Below are positions 19,181-29,037 of a DNA stretch of 64,000 nucleotides, piece after piece. Below the pieces are notes generated by a model. The model was given only the letters and a program-made list of their open reading frames with translations, was not told the DNA's origin and ran no database searches. A program made the translations under genes and the position numbers. The stretch is from Hoeflea_A sp963921345. GTDB taxonomy: Bacteria; Pseudomonadota; Alphaproteobacteria; Rhizobiales; Rhizobiaceae. Each line of letters starts with the position of its first letter. Positions within the stretch are counted from its first letter, which is position 1. Location of the stretch: contig CAWUFE020000007.1 in NCBI GenBank assembly GCA_963921345.3, forward strand, positions 3,286,001-3,350,000. Direction: 5' to 3'.

Positions 19181-20401
19181 ATGAGTGCACGCTGGTTCGG
19201 CCTTCCGGCCGATCTGTGGCGCATCACGGCGGCGGATTTCGTCGTGCGCACCGCCTATCAGATGGGCAAGACACCGCTCCTGCCCATCTATGCGGCGGCG
19301 CTCGGCGCCAGCGACCTGATCATCGGCACCGTCGTGTCGATCTCGACCCTGACGGGGCTCGCCCTGAAACCGCTCTTCGGCTTCCTGTCCGACCGCTGGG
19401 GCCGCAGGCTTTGGCTGCTCATCGGACTGACCGTGTTCGCCCTGGCGCCGTTCCTCTACCGTTTCGTGGAGACGCCGGAAGACCTGATCGCGCTACGGCT
19501 GCTGCACGGCACGGCGACGGCGATCTTCGGTCCGGTCACCCTGGCCTATGTCGCCGAAATGGGCGCCGACCGGCGCGCCGAGCGGCTCGGTATCTTCGGC
19601 ATGGCCCGCAGCGGAGGCTACCTGCTGGCGCCGACGCTGGCCGCTCTGCTGCTGACGATCATGCAGCCGGAACAGGTGTTCACCATTATCGGCCTCGCCA
19701 GTTGTGCGGCTTTCGTTCCGACACTGCTGCTCACGCAGCGTCCGGTCACCCGCCGCGAGGGTTTTGTCGCCGGCGCCATGCGGGCCATTCGCGCCACGCG
19801 GACGAGCCGCGCCTTCTGGCTGGCGGCAACCCTCGAGATCGCCGTGCATGTCGCGACCTACGCGACCAAGGCGTTTCTGCCGGTCTATGCGCTGACCGTC
19901 GCCGGGTTCGATCTGCTGCTGGTCGGCCTGTTCTTCAGCGTCCAGGAACTGGCGAACATCGTGATGCGTCCGATCGGCGGCCGACTGGCCGACCGCTACT
20001 CGCCGGAGCTGACCATCACCGCCGGCCTGCTGACGCTGGCCTGCGCCCTGTTGCTTTTGAGCGGCAGTGCCGGGGTCGTGATGCTGCTGGCGGCGGCGGC
20101 GACGATCGGCCTCGGCCTCGGGTTGATCCTGCCCTCTACCCAGTCGCTGCTCAGTTCGGAAATTCCCGCCGAAACGCTGGGTGCCGGCATGGGCGCGCTC
20201 GGCGCGCTGCGCAATCTCGGCAAGGTCATCGGACCGGTCGCCGCGGGCGTCTTGCTGGCGCAGACCACCTATGAGGGCCTATTCTCGCTGTGCGCGGTCT
20301 TTGTGCTTGCCAGCGCGTTGACATTCGGCACCATCATGCGGTTGAGAGGCCGACTGGCCTTTGCCCGACGGGAGGTGAAACGATGGAACGAGACCGGATA
20401 A
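19181..20401 (+). CDS. MFS transporter
   Basis: A 406-residue, twelve-span major facilitator. The conserved loop 2-3 motif is visible as GFLSDRWGRRLW and the equivalent in the second half as GGRLADRYSPEL. The C-terminus overlaps the next gene by 19 bp. Drug or metabolite efflux is the commonest role of this branch, but the substrate cannot be deduced. The gene follows the propeller protein closely and probably shares its transcript. Confidence 0.9.
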   Translation: MSARWFGLPADLWRITAADFVVRTAYQMGKTPLLPIYAAALGASDLIIGTVVSISTLTGLALKPLFGFLSDRWGRRLWLLIGLTVFALAPFLYRFVETPEDLIALRLLHGTATAIFGPVTLAYVAEMGADRRAERLGIFGMARSGGYLLAPTLAALLLTIMQPEQVFTIIGLASCAAFVPTLLLTQRPVTRREGFVAGAMRAIRATRTSRAFWLAATLEIAVHVATYATKAFLPVYALTVAGFDLLLVGLFFSVQELANIVMRPIGGRLADRYSPELTITAGLLTLACALLLLSGSAGVVMLLAAAATIGLGLGLILPSTQSLLSSEIPAETLGAGMGALGALRNLGKVIGPVAAGVLLAQTTYEGLFSLCAVFVLASALTFGTIMRLRGRLAFARREVKRWNETG

Positions 20402-20829
20402 CCGGCGGCTGCCAATGCGGCGCGGTGCGTTATGCCATCGGCCGGCTCGGCCGGGCTTCGATCTGCCATTGCCGCATGTGTCAGAAGGCCTTCGGTGGCC
20501 TGTTCGCTCCATTGGTGACGGCCCATGACGTGGAATGGACGCGCGGCGAGCGGTCGATCTTCAAAAGCTCGCAACGCAACTGGCGGGGCTTCTGTTCCGC
20601 CTGCGGCACGCCGTTGACCTACGAGTTCGAGGGCTGGACGGAAATTGCCGTCGGGTCGCTCGACAATCCGGAGCGTGCCCCGCCGACGGTGCAGGTCAAC
20701 GCCGACAGCCGCTGCAGTTTCTTCAACGGCCTTGCGGATCTGCCTGAAAAGTCCGAGGACGAGAAACAGGCGGACAAAGACTGGAACGCGGGCGTCGTTT
20801 CCAACCAGCAGCCCGACCACGACACCTGA
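20383..20829 (+). CDS. GFA family (CENP-V/GFA domain) zinc-binding protein
   Basis: The 148-residue protein carries the full set of GFA-domain cysteines: GGCQCGAVRY at the start, ICHCRMCQKAFGG in the middle and CSACGTPL later, which bind two zinc ions. The family is named after glutathione-dependent formaldehyde-activating enzyme, but most members have no proven activity. I chose the ATG at 20383 (MERDRITGG), which overlaps the MFS gene by 19 bp. A charged tail of about 25 residues beyond the domain is poorly conserved in appearance. Confidence 0.9.
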   Translation: MERDRITGGCQCGAVRYAIGRLGRASICHCRMCQKAFGGLFAPLVTAHDVEWTRGERSIFKSSQRNWRGFCSACGTPLTYEFEGWTEIAVGSLDNPERAPPTVQVNADSRCSFFNGLADLPEKSEDEKQADKDWNAGVVSNQQPDHDT

Positions 20830-20839
20830 GGGAAATGTC

Positions 20840-21280
20840 ATGACAAACGATCTCGAACAGCGCGTTCGCAACGAAATCGAAGAGCTGCACCGTTTCTTTG
20901 TCGCGTGGTATTCCGGAGCGGTCGCGCCGGAAGCGCTGGAGAGCGATTTCGTTCCGCGGTTCGACCCCGGCTTCGTGATCGTCACGCCGGACGGCCGTCA
21001 CACCGCAATTGACGGGCTTACGGCCGGCTTCCGCCAGGCGCATGGAGTCAATCCGGATTTCCGGATCGCCATTCGCGATGTGGCGATCCGCCACGAAATG
21101 GCCGACCACCTGCTGGCAACCTACACGGAATGGCAATCTGGCGCACGTGCCTATGACCGGCCAAGGAACGCCCGTTTGTCGACGGTGCTGATGACCCGCA
21201 CGGAGTCGTTCCGCTGGCTGCATGTGCACGAGACCTGGCTGCCGCAAGAGGAGGTCGACGGCGGGGATTTCGAGTTTTGA
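20840..21280 (+). CDS. SnoaL/DUF4440-like protein
   Basis: A 146-residue soluble protein with the pattern of the NTF2-like cone fold: an N-terminal helix (EELHRFFVAWYSGAV), FVPRFDPGFVIVTPDGR, then alternating strands ending in FRWLHVHETWLP. It starts 10 bp after the GFA gene with a GAGGGAA ribosome-binding site. NTF2-like proteins range from isomerases to binding proteins, so no activity is assigned. It converges on the Liv operon with only 13 bp between. Confidence 0.78.
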   Translation: MTNDLEQRVRNEIEELHRFFVAWYSGAVAPEALESDFVPRFDPGFVIVTPDGRHTAIDGLTAGFRQAHGVNPDFRIAIRDVAIRHEMADHLLATYTEWQSGARAYDRPRNARLSTVLMTRTESFRWLHVHETWLPQEEVDGGDFEF

Positions 21281-21293
21281 CCGGCGCTCGGTT

Positions 21294-21998
21294 TCACCCG
21301 CCGAGATAGGCCTCGTTGAGGACTTCCGGCCGCGATCGTAGAAGCGACGCGGAGCCGGCGAAATGCAACGAACCGGCGTTCAGAACGCAGGCGTAGTCGG
21401 CGATATCCAGAGCGAGTTCGGTGAACTGTTCGATCAGGATAACGCCGGTCCCTTTCGCCGCCAGATCGCGGACGACCTGCATCAGGCGGTTGACGACCAG
21501 CGGCGCCAGGCCCAGCGACATTTCGTCGAGCAGGACGTAGTTCGGCCGCGACATCAGTGCGTGACCGAGGGCAACCATCTGCTGTTGCCCGCCGGAAAGC
21601 GTACCGGCGATCTGACTTTTGCGCTCCGCAAGTTCGGGAAAGATGGCGTAGACATCGCCCAGCGCATCATGGAGGCCCGCGTCGAGAATGCTGCCGGCGG
21701 CGCGCAGATTATCGTCGACCGAGAGCCGGGTCAGAACGCGATGGCCTTCGGGCACTGCCGCTACGCCGGCGCGCCTTATGAGATCGGGACCGAGATTGGT
21801 GATGTCCTTTCCATCGACCCGGACGGATCCGGCAACCGCCTCCAGCATTCCGGCAATCGCCAGAACCAGCTCCGACTTGCCGGCGCCATTGGCGCCGAGA
21901 ACGGCCGTCACCCTGCCCGGGGCGACCGACAGGCTGACGTCCTCGACCACCGGCTTGCCCGCCTTCAGCACGGTCAGACTGTCGACACTCAGCGACAC
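21294..21998 (-). CDS. livF: branched-chain-type ABC transporter ATP-binding protein LivF
   Basis: A 234-residue ATPase with Walker A GANGAGKSELVLAIAG, signature LSGGQQQMVALGHALM and Walker B YVLLDEMSLGLAP, matching the LivF/UrtE group. A GTG start at 21998 overlaps the end of the LivM-LivG fusion gene by 10 bp. It energises uptake with the fused LivG domain. It is the last gene of the operon that starts with the aldehyde dehydrogenase at 29037. Confidence 0.9.
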   Translation of the reverse strand: MSLSVDSLTVLKAGKPVVEDVSLSVAPGRVTAVLGANGAGKSELVLAIAGMLEAVAGSVRVDGKDITNLGPDLIRRAGVAAVPEGHRVLTRLSVDDNLRAAGSILDAGLHDALGDVYAIFPELAERKSQIAGTLSGGQQQMVALGHALMSRPNYVLLDEMSLGLAPLVVNRLMQVVRDLAAKGTGVILIEQFTELALDIADYACVLNAGSLHFAGSASLLRSRPEVLNEAYLGG

Positions 21999-23743
21999 GG
22001 GTCCCGGCCCTCCTCCTCGATGCCCAGATAGGCCGCCCGGACCTTCGGATCCGCCAGCACGTCGGCGGTCGCACCGAAGGCGATGCGCTTGCCGAAATCG
22101 AGGACCAGCGTTTCCTCGCAGATGCGCGAGATCAGATCGACGTCGTGGTCGATCACCAGGGTCCTGGCCCCGGTGTGCTCATGGATCGAAGCGATGAGTT
22201 CGCCCAGCCTTCCCGTTTCCTCGGTGGACAGTCCTCCCGCCGGTTCGTCGAACATGATGATCTTGGGCTCGCCGACGATGCACTTGGCGACATCCGTCAG
22301 GCGACGCTCGAAACTGTTGAGCTGCGAAGCGGGCATGTCCGCCTTCCCCGCCAGGCCGACGATCTCCAGGGCGCGCGTGACGTCCGCGGTTTTCTGCGGG
22401 CCGGACAGCGTCGAACCGTCCAGCTGTGCCAGCACGTTGTCGCCGACGGTCAGGTCATCGGCGATCTCCTCTCGCTGAAACGATCGCCTGAGGCCCCAAT
22501 TCGTCCGTTTGTGCGGTGGCAGCGCCGTCAGATCCAGACCTTCTGCCCGGACCGATCCGCTTTCGGTCGCCACGAAGCCGGAAAAGACGTTCATCAGGGT
22601 CGTCTTGCCGGCACCGTTCGGTCCGATGATACCGCTGACCGGCTTGGTGAACTCCGCGCTGATGCTGTCGAGCGCCAGCACACCGCCGAAGCGGACTGTC
22701 ACGTCACTTACCTCGATCGGCGTCGCAAGCTCCGTTCGGATCGACCCGGCGCTCGCGGTCGGTCTCAGCCTGGAGCGGACTCCAGCGGCAAGCCCCATCA
22801 ACTGGCCGCCGATCCCGTCCGGCGCGGTAATGACCGCATGCAGCAGCCCGGCACCGAAGATGACGAAGGACAGGTCGGCGTCGAGTCCCCAATCGTTTAA
22901 GAGCGCGGGCAGAACGCGAAACAGAATCGCGGCGATCACCGCACCCACCCAGTAGTTGGCCCCTCCGACAACCGCCAGAGCGAAGATCATCACGCTCTCG
23001 CTGGCTCGGAAGGATCCGCCGTCGAGCAGACCGAGGCTTCCCGCCAGCAGAGCCCCGGCAAACCCGGCAAGCAGGCCGGAAATGCCGAAAGCCCAGGTTT
23101 TGTAACGGGTAACGTTGACGCCGGCCGCCATCGCCGCGGCTTCCGACCGCCGGATCAGGGCCCAGGCGCGACCGGGCGCCAGCCTGCGGTGCAATTCGAT
23201 CAGCAACAAGCCGAACGTCACCACGACGATCGTGTACCGCAGATAGGCCTCGTCGGAGAGCGCCAGGGCCGGCCGACGGAATTCGGCCGAGAACGACGTC
23301 TTGACGCCCCAAAAGCCCTCGCCGCCATTGGGAAACCGAAAGGTCCCGAAGATGATCTCGAAGCCGCCTGCCGCCATCAGCGTAACGAGAGCGAGATAGA
23401 GACCGCGAAGCCGAAGCGCCGGCAGTGCCAGCACCATGCCGAACGCCATGGTGATCAGGCCCGCCGCCAGGAAATTGATTTCGAATGACAGCGTGTAGGC
23501 GTGATTGAGGCGCAACATCACCCAGCCGCCCACACCCATCAGGCCCACCTGGGTCAGGCTGACCATGCCGAGGCGGGCATACATGAAGGCGACACCCGCC
23601 ACCGCAAGGGTGAAGCAGCCCGTCGAGGTGAAGATCTTCAGCCATTGCCCGCCCGCCACGGCGGGGAGAATGAGAAATGCCAGAAGGGCAAACGACAATC
23701 CGGCGGCGCCGGACGGGGTGATGCGGAACAGATCCGGCCTCAT
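21989..23743 (-). CDS. fused LivM permease - LivG ATPase
   Basis: The 584-residue chain joins a LivM-type permease (about residues 1-325, around ten membrane spans, with the EAA-like region ALIRRSEAAAMAAGVNVTRYK) to a LivG-type ATPase (about 345-584). The ATPase has Walker A GPNGAGKTTLMNVFSG, LNSFERRLTDVAKCIVG in the signature region and Walker B IIMFDEPAGGLS. The signature is LNSFERR rather than LSGGQQR, a change seen in some LivG proteins. I chose the ATG at 23743, 2 bp after the livH stop. It is the second permease/ATPase half of the importer; the fusion fixes a one-to-one ratio of the two parts. Confidence 0.9.
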   Translation of the reverse strand: MRPDLFRITPSGAAGLSFALLAFLILPAVAGGQWLKIFTSTGCFTLAVAGVAFMYARLGMVSLTQVGLMGVGGWVMLRLNHAYTLSFEINFLAAGLITMAFGMVLALPALRLRGLYLALVTLMAAGGFEIIFGTFRFPNGGEGFWGVKTSFSAEFRRPALALSDEAYLRYTIVVVTFGLLLIELHRRLAPGRAWALIRRSEAAAMAAGVNVTRYKTWAFGISGLLAGFAGALLAGSLGLLDGGSFRASESVMIFALAVVGGANYWVGAVIAAILFRVLPALLNDWGLDADLSFVIFGAGLLHAVITAPDGIGGQLMGLAAGVRSRLRPTASAGSIRTELATPIEVSDVTVRFGGVLALDSISAEFTKPVSGIIGPNGAGKTTLMNVFSGFVATESGSVRAEGLDLTALPPHKRTNWGLRRSFQREEIADDLTVGDNVLAQLDGSTLSGPQKTADVTRALEIVGLAGKADMPASQLNSFERRLTDVAKCIVGEPKIIMFDEPAGGLSTEETGRLGELIASIHEHTGARTLVIDHDVDLISRICEETLVLDFGKRIAFGATADVLADPKVRAAYLGIEEEGRDPCR

Positions 23744-23745
23744 CG

Positions 23746-24696
23746 CTACGTTCCGAAAGTGAGACGCTGCCCCCGCTGGTACCAAAGCAGCACCAGCGCG
23801 GCGATGACGAAGGGCGCGATCGGGCGAACGCTCTTGAGCAGCGGCGACAATGTCAGCAGCGATTCGATGACGCCGATCGAGAGACCGCCGACCAAAACCA
23901 GCACCATGTCGTCCAGGCGCCCGCAGACGGCCGCGGCGATGGACGGAATGACCATGAAGGTGATGATCGTCGCGTCGAGCCGGATGAGGTCGCCGAACAT
24001 CAGCCCGGTGAAACCGGCAATGATGCCGGATATCCCCCAGGCGATGGTTTCGACCCGCAGAATGGGGATGCCCATCAGGGCCGACAGATCGCGGTCATTG
24101 GCAAGCGAGCGCATCTGCAGTCCGACGACCGTCCTGTTCAGATAGGCGTAGATCGCAATCACGATCCCGACCGCGGCGAGAAATACCATGATCCGCGTTG
24201 CCGTGACCCGAAGCCCGAGAATAAACACTCCGATCTTGTCGGTCGGCAGCGAAAATTTCCTCGGGTCGTCCTCCCAGAAGAAGTTGGTGATCCCGAGCAC
24301 GATCAGCGCGAAGCCCAGCGTTGCGACCGCCTTCACGACCGGCTCCCGCCAGGCCAGCAGAGGCGCCAGCCAACGCCCGTAAGCGAGTGAAATGGCCAGT
24401 GCCGTCAGGATGCAGACCAGCCAATTCAGAGGCTCCGGGCTGCCCCATTGCCCGAGCTGCCAGGCCAGCATGACGCCGGCCGCACCCGCGGCTCCGTTGG
24501 CGAAGTTCAAAACGCCGGTGGCGCGGTAAAGGACGACCAGACCGACACCTCCGAGCGCGTAGAGAGAACCGACGGCGAGGCCGGAAACCACGAACAGACC
24601 GGTGACCTTTACCGGCTTGCCAGCGGTCAGGAAGCCGACGATCGCCACCATGGCCACCGCATAGGCGGCCCAGTTGAAGAATTTGGTGTTCGCCAC
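23746..24696 (-). CDS. livH: branched-chain-type ABC transporter permease LivH
   Basis: A 316-residue, multi-span inner-membrane permease of the LivH family. Features include GSLYALGGVGLVVLYRATGVLNFANGAAG, typical of the first half of LivH, and MRSLANDRDLSALMGI in the ATPase-contact loop. A GTG start at 24696 is preferred because no ATG lies near; the gene ends 2 bp before the LivM-LivG start. It forms the channel with the fused LivM. Confidence 0.9.
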   Translation of the reverse strand: MANTKFFNWAAYAVAMVAIVGFLTAGKPVKVTGLFVVSGLAVGSLYALGGVGLVVLYRATGVLNFANGAAGAAGVMLAWQLGQWGSPEPLNWLVCILTALAISLAYGRWLAPLLAWREPVVKAVATLGFALIVLGITNFFWEDDPRKFSLPTDKIGVFILGLRVTATRIMVFLAAVGIVIAIYAYLNRTVVGLQMRSLANDRDLSALMGIPILRVETIAWGISGIIAGFTGLMFGDLIRLDATIITFMVIPSIAAAVCGRLDDMVLVLVGGLSIGVIESLLTLSPLLKSVRPIAPFVIAALVLLWYQRGQRLTFGT

Positions 24697-24734
24697 GGAA
24701 GGTGCCCCGAATTGCTGTACCGGCTCACCCGCCG

Positions 24735-25988
24735 TCAGCGCAGGCCGAGTTCCTTCTCTACCGCCTTGTGCGGTTCGAAATACTCGCTGTCATATTCGTA
24801 GCAGTCGCGCTTGATCTCGAATCCGCCGTCCTTGATCAGGACCATGTAGCCGGCGTGGTTCGGCATGTGAAAATCGCCCTCGCCGACATAGTACGGACCG
24901 CACATGAGGTCGGAGGTGTAGCCGGAAATCGCCTTGATCGCGGCGTTGACCTTGCCGCGGTCTCCGACATTCGCCGGATCCATCATCAGCAGCGTGTCAA
25001 CGAAATACTTGGCCGACAGGAAACCCGACTGCGATAAGGTGTCTCGCGGGTCGTCCGCATTGGCGTAGGCATCCATCACCGCGATCCAGTTCCTGGCATC
25101 GGGGCCGCCGACGCTGAAGGGCGCCAATTCGGCGTTCACATAGACCTTGCCGTCCCAGTAGTCGCCGAGTGCGGCCGGAACCGAAAGGTCGTAGAGCGGC
25201 GTTGGCGCGATCCACACATACTGGTCGCGCAGATCCTGCTCCTCGGCCGCCTTCAGCATGGCGATGGCCAGGCCCGCCGGAAGGTTGAGCAACATCGTGT
25301 CGGCGCCGGAGGCGATCGCCTCCAGGAGCACCGAGTTGACGTCGGGCGACGCTGGATTGATGTAGGTGGCGGAACCGCCTCCGCCGCGCTTTTCCATCAG
25401 CCGAATGACTTCGTTGCAGGACCAGGGACCCACATTCGGAATGTTCATGCCGATGCAGGCGACGTTGCTGGAGCCCAGTTCCTCCTGGGCAAACTGCGCG
25501 GCGCCGACATTGGACGGCAGCGGACCCTGGTTGGTCGATACGATGTTCGAACTCTCGAAACACTCCGAAACGGCACAGGCGGACGCCATGGCCATGATGC
25601 CCTCGTCCTTGTAGGTGCCGGCATTCACCGCCATCTCGAGGAACGATCCGTTGCCGACGATAGCGACGACGCCCTCGTCCTTGATCAGCTTCGAAGCGGC
25701 CTGTGCGGCCAGTTCGGGATTCCACTGGTCGTTTTCGACCATGTATTCGATCGGTCGTCCGTGGATGCCGCCATTGGCATTGACGCATCTGAAATAGGCG
25801 GCGGCCGCGTCGGTCGATGCGGAAAAGTCGCCGGGAGCCGCGTTGCCGTGGATACCACCGACCTTGATCGGCTCTCCCGTGGCGGCTTCGCCCGTATTTG
25901 CGCCGCAGACCGGAGCGGCAAAGGCCGGAGCAGCGGCTAAAAGCGTCCCGGCGCCGATTGCCGCGCCGGCCAGATGTCTCAGATTCAT
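24735..25988 (-). CDS. Liv-type periplasmic substrate-binding protein
   Basis: The 417-residue protein begins with a signal peptide (MNLRHLAGAAIGAG... ending APAFAA) and belongs to the type I periplasmic binding proteins (Peripla_BP_6, LivK-like). Motifs seen include IKVGGIHG, AAQAASKLIKDEGVVAIVGNGS and the later GYMVLIKDGG. Two cysteine-bearing loops (SACAVSECFESS and MNIPNVGPWSCNE) look disulfide-compatible. It captures the ligand for the downstream LivH/MG/F importer. The operon context with an alcohol and an aldehyde dehydrogenase argues for an alcohol- or amino-alcohol-like ligand rather than leucine. Confidence 0.9.
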   Translation of the reverse strand: MNLRHLAGAAIGAGTLLAAAPAFAAPVCGANTGEAATGEPIKVGGIHGNAAPGDFSASTDAAAAYFRCVNANGGIHGRPIEYMVENDQWNPELAAQAASKLIKDEGVVAIVGNGSFLEMAVNAGTYKDEGIMAMASACAVSECFESSNIVSTNQGPLPSNVGAAQFAQEELGSSNVACIGMNIPNVGPWSCNEVIRLMEKRGGGGSATYINPASPDVNSVLLEAIASGADTMLLNLPAGLAIAMLKAAEEQDLRDQYVWIAPTPLYDLSVPAALGDYWDGKVYVNAELAPFSVGGPDARNWIAVMDAYANADDPRDTLSQSGFLSAKYFVDTLLMMDPANVGDRGKVNAAIKAISGYTSDLMCGPYYVGEGDFHMPNHAGYMVLIKDGGFEIKRDCYEYDSEYFEPHKAVEKELGLR

Positions 25989-26032
25989 GGTTTCCTCCCG
26001 TTCTGGAATCGTGCGTTTTCTTGTTGTTGCCT

Positions 26033-27634
26033 TCAGGCGGCGACCGTCGCCTGCCCCCTCATGAAGCGCGCGCCGCGCTCGGCGATCATCATCGTCGGTG
26101 CATTTGTGTTGCCGCTGACAAGATTGGGCATGGCGGAAGCGTCGCAGACCCGAAGTCCCCTGACGCCACGCACGCGAAGTTCGCTGTCGAGCACCGCCAT
26201 CCGGTCGCTTTCGGTACCCATCTTGCAGGTGGATGCCGGATGAAACACGGTCTTGGCGGTCTGGCGAACGTAGTCGCGCAACGCATCGTCGTCGTTTTCG
26301 ACGCCCGGTTCGGGCAAGGCCCGCCGCTTCATCAGTTTCGCCAGTGACGGCGCATCGAGGATCTCGATGGCCTTCCTGATGCCGCGCATCAGAATGTCGA
26401 CATCGCGATCGTCGGTGAGCGCGCCCGAATGAAACAGCGCCGGATCGCCGGCATTGGCCGACCGCAGCTTGACCGAGCCGCGGGATCTCGGGCGCAGGAA
26501 ACACGGACCGATGGCAATGCCGTGCGCTTCGACCGCTTCGCGGTCCAGCCCGCCGACCATGAAGGGCAGCACATGGAATTGCAGGTCCGGAATTCCCGCA
26601 TCGGAAACATCGATAAAGCCGCCGCACTCCACCACATTGGAGGTCAACAGCCCGGTCCGCGTGGTCATGTATTGCAGCATGTGTCCGACGGCAGCCAGTC
26701 CCTTGTCCTGGCGGTAGATCGAGATCGGATCCTTGGTCTCGCCCTGGACGGTCGTCTCCGGATGGTCCTGGTAGTTCTCGCCGACGCCCGGCAGATCGTT
26801 GACGACTTCGATGCCGTGCTGCTTCAGCTCCTGCGCGTTGCCGATGCCGGAGAGCTGCAGCAGCCGCGGCGTTTCGATGGCGCCGGCGCACATGACGACC
26901 TCGCCCATGCAGTCGTAGCGCGTCCCGTCCTCCAGCACCACGCCCGACGCGCGGGTGTCGTCAAAGACGACTTTGGCGACCCGCCGCTCGGTGAGTATTT
27001 TCAGGTTGGAACGGCCTTCCGCCTTGCGCAAAAACGCCTGTGCAGCGCTCCAGCGGCGGCCCCCGTTTGTCGTGCACTGATAGAACCCGACGCCGTCCTG
27101 CCTGGCGCCGTTGAAATCCTCGTTGTAGCGGATCCCGACTTCCTGAGCGGCGCGGATGAACGCCCAGCTGAGCGGATGGCCATAGCGCTTTTCGGACACG
27201 TGGAGCTCGCCGGATGCGCCGTGGAAACCGTCGCTGTGGCGCATGTTGTTTTCCAGATCGCGGAAGACCGGCAGGACATCTTCGAATGACCAGCCCTTGA
27301 CGCCCAGTTGCGCCCAGCTGTCGTAATCGTGGCTCTGCCCGCGCACATAGAGCATGGCGTTGATCGAACTGCCGCCGCCGATCACATGGCCCTGCGGTAC
27401 GATGGTGGGCCGGTTGTTCAGCGCTTCGGACGGTTCGCCGATATAGGCGATGGCGTCCTTGCCCTCTTCGAGCACCTTGAAGAAGGTCGCCGGGATATGG
27501 ATCCACCGGTTGGTGTCCTTTCGCCCGCTCTCGATCAGCAGAACCCGCACGCCGGGGTCCTCCGACAGGCGCGATGCGACGACGCAACCGGACGAACCGC
27601 CGCCGACAACGATGTAGTCGAAACGATCCGTCAC
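26033..27634 (-). CDS. GMC-family FAD-dependent alcohol (choline-like) dehydrogenase
   Basis: A 533-residue flavoprotein of the glucose-methanol-choline family, which oxidises alcohols to aldehydes. The N-terminal FAD motif is YIVVGGGSSGCVVASRLSED. Family signatures seen are GGGSSINAMLYVRGQ, GAIETPRLLQLSGIG, and the C-terminal FHPASTCKMGTES plus SGNTNAPTMMIAERGA. I chose the GTG at 27634, which overlaps the aldehyde dehydrogenase stop (GTGA). Paired with that dehydrogenase it would carry out a two-step alcohol-to-acid oxidation. The substrate is unknown; BetA-like choline oxidation is one option, but BetB/BetI partners are absent. Confidence 0.92.
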   Translation of the reverse strand: MTDRFDYIVVGGGSSGCVVASRLSEDPGVRVLLIESGRKDTNRWIHIPATFFKVLEEGKDAIAYIGEPSEALNNRPTIVPQGHVIGGGSSINAMLYVRGQSHDYDSWAQLGVKGWSFEDVLPVFRDLENNMRHSDGFHGASGELHVSEKRYGHPLSWAFIRAAQEVGIRYNEDFNGARQDGVGFYQCTTNGGRRWSAAQAFLRKAEGRSNLKILTERRVAKVVFDDTRASGVVLEDGTRYDCMGEVVMCAGAIETPRLLQLSGIGNAQELKQHGIEVVNDLPGVGENYQDHPETTVQGETKDPISIYRQDKGLAAVGHMLQYMTTRTGLLTSNVVECGGFIDVSDAGIPDLQFHVLPFMVGGLDREAVEAHGIAIGPCFLRPRSRGSVKLRSANAGDPALFHSGALTDDRDVDILMRGIRKAIEILDAPSLAKLMKRRALPEPGVENDDDALRDYVRQTAKTVFHPASTCKMGTESDRMAVLDSELRVRGVRGLRVCDASAMPNLVSGNTNAPTMMIAERGARFMRGQATVAA

Positions 27635-29037
27635 GAGAACACCACCTGGACATCGGTGTATTCCTGCAGGCCTTCTTCGCCGAACTCGACACCCAGCCCC
27701 GACGACTTCACCCCGCCGAAGGGCGCATTGGGCTGGATCGCCCCATGCTTGTTGATCCAGACCGAGCCGCATTCCAGCTTCAGCGCGATGGACTTCGCCG
27801 CTGCGACGTCCTTCGACCAGACCGATCCGCCGAGACCGTTGGAGCTGTCATTGGCGACCCGGATCGCCTCGTCGACATCGCAGTACCGGATGACAGGAAG
27901 GGCGGGACCGAATTGCTCCTCGTCCACCAGAGCGTCGCCGTTCTCCAGATCGGCGATAATTGTCGCGGGAAAGAACAGCCCGTCGCCGGGTTCGCCGCCG
28001 CACAGGACCCGCCCCTTGCGAGCGCCGTCCTCGACCAGCCGGCAGACCTTGTCGAACTGCATGCGGTTCTGGACCGGGCCGAGAATGCTGTCCTCGGCCA
28101 TGCCGTCGCCCATCGGGATGGTTCCGGCGAATGCGGCCAGCTCTTCGCACACGTCGTCATAGACGTCCTCGTGCACATAGAGGCGCTTCATTGCCGCGCA
28201 GGTCTGGCCGTTATTGATGAAGGCACCCCAAAAAAGACCCTCGGCAATCTGCTTCGCATCGACATCCGGCAAAACGATACCGGCATCGTTGCCGCCCATC
28301 TCCAGCGTCAGCCGTTTCATGGTTTCGGCGGCCGACATCATCACCTTGCGGCCGGTCGCGCAGGATCCGGTGAAGACGATCTTGCGGATGTCCGGATGCG
28401 CCGACATGGCGGCGCCCAGATTGTCCGTTTCGTCGTCGCCGGCGATGCAGTTGACGACGCCGGCCGGCAGCACCTCGTTCATGATCTGCACCAGGCGCAA
28501 GGTCGAAAGCGGCGTATAGGGCGACGGCTTGATCACCACCGTGTTGCCGGTGCGCAGCGCCGGAATGATGTGCCAGATGGCGATCAACACAGGGAAGTTC
28601 CAGGGCGTGATCGAGCCGACCACGCCGATCGGCTTGCGGTGAAGCTCGACCGTGCCCTCATTGTCGTTCTGCAGGTTTTTCATCGGCAGGCTGAGACCCG
28701 AGGTGTATCCGGCCCAGGCGCCGGCGCCGCCGATCTCCCAGCGCGATCCAAGCCCGTTGAGCGGCTTGCCCTGTTCCTGCGTGACCAGGACGGCAAGCTC
28801 CTCGGCGTTCTCCGCAATCTTCGCGGTCACCGCTTCGCAGGCCGCCTGCAGTTCTTCGTCGCTCTTCGCCGACCAGATCTCGAAAGCCGTATTTGCCGAA
28901 GCCACCGCAGCATCGAGGTCGGCCGCCGACCCCTTCGGCGCATAGCCCGCGGTCTCTCCGGTCGAAGGATTGAGGACCGCGAAACTGTCGGCGGTCGCGG
29001 CCGATTCGCCGCCGATCGTCATCGAGAATTCGGTCAC
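27631..29037 (-). CDS. aldehyde dehydrogenase family protein
   Basis: A 468-residue NAD(P)-dependent aldehyde dehydrogenase with GVVGSITPWNFPV (cofactor loop), LEMGGNDAGIVL (catalytic Glu) and NNGQTCAAMKRLYV (nucleophile Cys280 when numbered from the GTG). I chose the GTG at 29037 because GGGAGG lies 6 bp upstream; an ATG five codons later is the alternative. It is the first gene of the operon that continues with the GMC oxidoreductase and the Liv importer. It would oxidise the aldehyde made by the GMC enzyme. Confidence 0.93.
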   Translation of the reverse strand: MTEFSMTIGGESAATADSFAVLNPSTGETAGYAPKGSAADLDAAVASANTAFEIWSAKSDEELQAACEAVTAKIAENAEELAVLVTQEQGKPLNGLGSRWEIGGAGAWAGYTSGLSLPMKNLQNDNEGTVELHRKPIGVVGSITPWNFPVLIAIWHIIPALRTGNTVVIKPSPYTPLSTLRLVQIMNEVLPAGVVNCIAGDDETDNLGAAMSAHPDIRKIVFTGSCATGRKVMMSAAETMKRLTLEMGGNDAGIVLPDVDAKQIAEGLFWGAFINNGQTCAAMKRLYVHEDVYDDVCEELAAFAGTIPMGDGMAEDSILGPVQNRMQFDKVCRLVEDGARKGRVLCGGEPGDGLFFPATIIADLENGDALVDEEQFGPALPVIRYCDVDEAIRVANDSSNGLGGSVWSKDVAAAKSIALKLECGSVWINKHGAIQPNAPFGGVKSSGLGVEFGEEGLQEYTDVQVVFS